Assembly (NCBI GenBank): GCA_027698105.1 | Contig: JAQERH010000011.1 | Coordinates: forward strand, 1 to 64,000 | Length of the DNA: 64,000 bases | DNA from: Lachnospiraceae bacterium AM93-12TA | GTDB lineage: Bacteria > Bacillota > Clostridia > Lachnospirales > Lachnospiraceae | Reading direction: 5' to 3' | Shown: positions 60,780 through 64,000 of the stretch, piece by piece | Position numbering within the stretch: position 1 is the first letter of the stretch | Layout: every line of letters begins with the position of its first letter | Program-made: the position numbers and the translations under genes | Notes under the pieces: model-generated | Database searches by the model: none | The model's input: only the letters and a program-made list of their open reading frames with translations | Told to the model about the DNA's origin: nothing

Positions 60780-61064
60780 TGAAGCACATACCATATCGAC
60801 AAAATCCGACGGTCATTGACACATCAAAAAAAGCCCGACCACCGCCGGGGAAAACTACGTCTATCAATATGAACTGTCTAATCATCTGAATACCGCTTAC
60901 AATACCTATACGTCTGTCCGGGCTTTTCGGACAGGCGTATTTTGCTGCTCAAAAAATTTTTTGAAAAAAATCCGAAAATCTTCGGCGTTTTTTTCAAAAG
61001 GCAGTATTGCCCCGCGAAAAGGGGGAAGCACCACCAACTTTCCAACGAGAAAGGGGGTGAGAAT
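60780..61064 (+). pseudogene. Frameshifted conjugation ORF remnant
   Basis: ATG 60780 after AAAAGGAGG reads MKHIPYRQNPTVIDTSKK, then goes out of frame; a neighbouring frame continues with ENYVYQYELSNHLNTAYNTY to about 60905. Together they look like one short protein broken by an indel near 60842. Below this, the stretch before the sigma-like gene has palindromic CCGAAAA words and no intact gene. Confidence 0.45.
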
Positions 61065-61496
61065 GTGGAACCTAATCGCAGGGAGTTTATAAAACAGTGC
61101 GCTTTCCAGAAGTTTTGTAATACGGTACTGCACAATGAAGCGTGTGACGCTCACAAAGAGCTGCACAGGCATAAGGCAAGGGAGATTACCTTTTCCGACT
61201 TGACCTTAGAAGAAGCGCGGCAGCTTCATACCTTTGATGAATATTTCAAAGGGGAAATCGCCTTTGAAAGAGCCGGGAAGAAAATCACGCCGAAGCTGCT
61301 TCTTGAAGCAATCCGTACTTTGCCGGAAGAAAAGCGCAAAGCCGTACTCCTGTACTATTTCGAGGGAATGAACGACACCGAGATTGCGGAGCTGTTCGAT
61401 ACGTCGAGAAGCACGATACAGTACAGGCGGACAAGCTCTTTTGAGCTGCTAAAAAAATATCTGGAGGAAAATGCTGATGAATGGGACGAATGGTAA
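61065..61496 (+). CDS. Sigma-70-like regulator of the conjugative element (Tn916 orf7-type)
   Basis: The 143-residue protein starts at GTG 61065 after AAGGGGGTGAG. It has a region-4-like helix-turn-helix in the C-terminal half: LEAIRTLPEEKRKAVLLYYFEGM, NDTEIAELFDTSRSTIQYRR, then a helical tail. Such short sigma-like factors in Tn916-type elements promote transcription of excision and transfer genes. The next gene overlaps its end. Confidence 0.85.
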   Translation: MEPNRREFIKQCAFQKFCNTVLHNEACDAHKELHRHKAREITFSDLTLEEARQLHTFDEYFKGEIAFERAGKKITPKLLLEAIRTLPEEKRKAVLLYYFEGMNDTEIAELFDTSRSTIQYRRTSSFELLKKYLEENADEWDEW

Positions 61497-61737
61497 CGAA
61501 CCCGGCTACCCGGAAAAAGCCCTTGTTCCCTATCCTGTCATTTTGGCAGCGACAAAGGGCGACCCGGACGCTATGAAGATTGTCTTGCAGCATTTCAGCG
61601 GCTACATAGCCCGCCTCTCCATGCGGAAGCTGTACGACGAGCGCGGGAACGTCTATTTTGGCGTAGACCACGACATTCGGGAACGGCTGCAAGCAAAACT
61701 GATGATGGCTGTCCTCACCTTTAAGGCAGAGGAATAA
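61477..61737 (+). CDS. Helix-turn-helix partner protein (Tn916 orf8-like position)
   Basis: The 86-residue protein has LAATKGDPDAMKIVLQHFSGYIARLS and DHDIRERLQAKLMMAVLTF, like other HTH proteins encoded after the sigma-like factor in conjugative elements. I use ATG 61477 (GGAGG spacing 9); ATG 61471 is possible. Its start lies inside the sigma-like gene. It is related in layout to 56402-56653. Confidence 0.75.
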   Translation: MNGTNGNEPGYPEKALVPYPVILAATKGDPDAMKIVLQHFSGYIARLSMRKLYDERGNVYFGVDHDIRERLQAKLMMAVLTFKAEE

Positions 61738-62211
61738 ACCGCAGCGGCGGGACGCTTTCTCTCTCCCCCTTTTCCGTTCCGCTGCTGACGCGGCAGCAAA
61801 GCCATTCTGAACCTTGACAAAGAAAGCGGCGCAAGATAACGGCGGCGCAGCATAGGGCAAATCGGATACGTTCCTTTTGCGCCGAGCCATACGGTGGGTG
61901 CGCCATGACGCTATCCGGGTGAGGTTATCCCCGCCCGGACAGCCGAGCGACCAACACCGCGCCGGAAAGCAAGTGTAGCGGCTTGCGGGCGACGACACGC
62001 AAAATATACAATGATACTTCCTTACAGCCACAGTCCGAGCGTTAAGAGCGTCGCAGGCAATGGGTAGGGCTGCATGAGAACCATGCCGGGGTGAAATTCC
62101 CATGAGGTTATGCTAATAACCGTCCGATTAAAGCCTTTGTTTTCTTGAATAGTGGACTTGCTGCTATTCATAGACTGTATTATATGTTTGCGAAAGAAAG
62201 GGGGATTTTCT
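61738..62211. other. Structured, GC-rich non-coding region before TnpW
   Basis: These 474 bases have no supported gene. They hold many short stems (for example GGTTATGCTAATAACC at 62104-62119 and GCGGCGCAAG...CTTTTGCGCCG near 61830-61885). The position, between the regulator pair and the recombinase, fits a control region or a non-coding RNA. Confidence 0.4.
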
Positions 62212-62379
62212 TTGACGCAAAACCAGACGCCCGTTACCACAACGGAGCATAAAATCGGAAAAGTTACTTACCTTGTATGTTCGTCCGCAAGTGAACGCGC
62301 AACGGACACACTGGATAAAAAGATAAAGAAGCTCATTCGCAAGGACATGGAGCTGAACCCCGCAAACGCCCGGAAATAG
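62212..62379 (+). CDS. TnpW-like small protein
   Basis: The 55-residue protein starts at TTG 62212 after AAAGGGGGA and reads TEHKIGKVTYLVCSSASERA, then a basic helix ending NARK. Its place about 100 bases before a serine recombinase and the IGK-V-x-L-V strand pattern match the TnpW-type protein at 39433. Function unknown. Confidence 0.65.
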   Translation: MTQNQTPVTTTEHKIGKVTYLVCSSASERATDTLDKKIKKLIRKDMELNPANARK

Positions 62380-62434
62380 GGCGTTTCTTCACATTTTATA
62401 CATGACACAGGCAGCGGTATGTGGTATAATATAG

Positions 62435-64000
<1,566 letters not shown>

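Noticed and set aside
60878..61172. Minus-strand open frames before the sigma-like gene
   Set aside because: They mirror a palindromic stretch and have no ribosome-binding site or protein-like composition.

Overview
The window looks like the chromosome of a spore-forming gut Firmicute, most likely a Lachnospiraceae (Clostridium cluster XIV). The housekeeping genes read as clostridial, a sporulation regulator (spoIIID) is present, and the accessory part consists of the serine-recombinase conjugative and mobilizable elements common in such genomes. I assign the family from general likeness only; no search was possible.

Region 1 (1-16250) is mostly core chromosome. An IS110-type transposase tail is followed on the minus strand by a lipoprotein and a PBP5-type D-Ala-D-Ala carboxypeptidase. 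A tight plus-strand operon follows: nusB, xseA, xseB, ispA, dxs, tlyA, nadK, argR, recN. Then come a convergent lipoprotein with a duplicated motif, an OmpR-type two-component pair, a strong terminator and an NCS2 purine/uracil permease.

Region 2 (16252-29518) is the most striking part. spoIIID is split in two. Codons 1-38 lie at 16252-16365 and the remaining codons at 29351-29518, joined in frame across a shared ACATAAAGA core (16362-16370 and 29347-29355). Removing the 12,985 bp between the cores restores a 93-codon SpoIIID. A large serine recombinase (27784-29352) abuts the right core, and its stop codon lies inside it. The layout matches that of the sigK skin element. The cargo is an acetyltransferase, SSB, a MobA/MobL relaxase broken by one in-frame amber codon, a primase-helicase, and two adjacent anti-phage modules: an AAA ATPase plus RloB pair (AbiL-like) and SIR2 plus HerA, followed by a small glycine/tyrosine-rich protein. 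Downstream is a PrcB-like lipoprotein and a terminator.

Region 3 (about 30240-64000) is a patchwork of nested conjugative and mobilizable elements. A remnant of a conjugative backbone (coupling-protein tail, small ORF, 5' part of a Maff2-type gene) is interrupted by mobilizable element A (about 31023-41433), which carries HelD, a lone winged-helix protein, MobC, a relaxase, replication genes, TnpW and a serine recombinase. The Maff2 frame resumes for a few codons at 41434 and is cut again. Element B (about 41470-49558) follows: XRE regulators, TnpV, a DUF1835-like protein, MobA/MobL relaxase, CHC2 primase and a 3'-truncated VirE-type helicase. VirE is fused to a degenerate C5 DNA methyltransferase, from which a conjugative backbone continues (CHAP-domain protein, DUF4315, DUF4366, topoisomerase III). 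The last part holds an IS200-like remnant, a Cys-rich protein, a minus-strand MobC-relaxase pair between perfect 34-bp inverted repeats, an RlmN/Cfr-family methyltransferase behind a tet-type attenuator, a sigma-like factor, a TnpW-like protein and a third serine recombinase that runs off the window.

In all there are three serine recombinases and four relaxases, in different states of decay. No rRNA, tRNA or CRISPR array was recognised.
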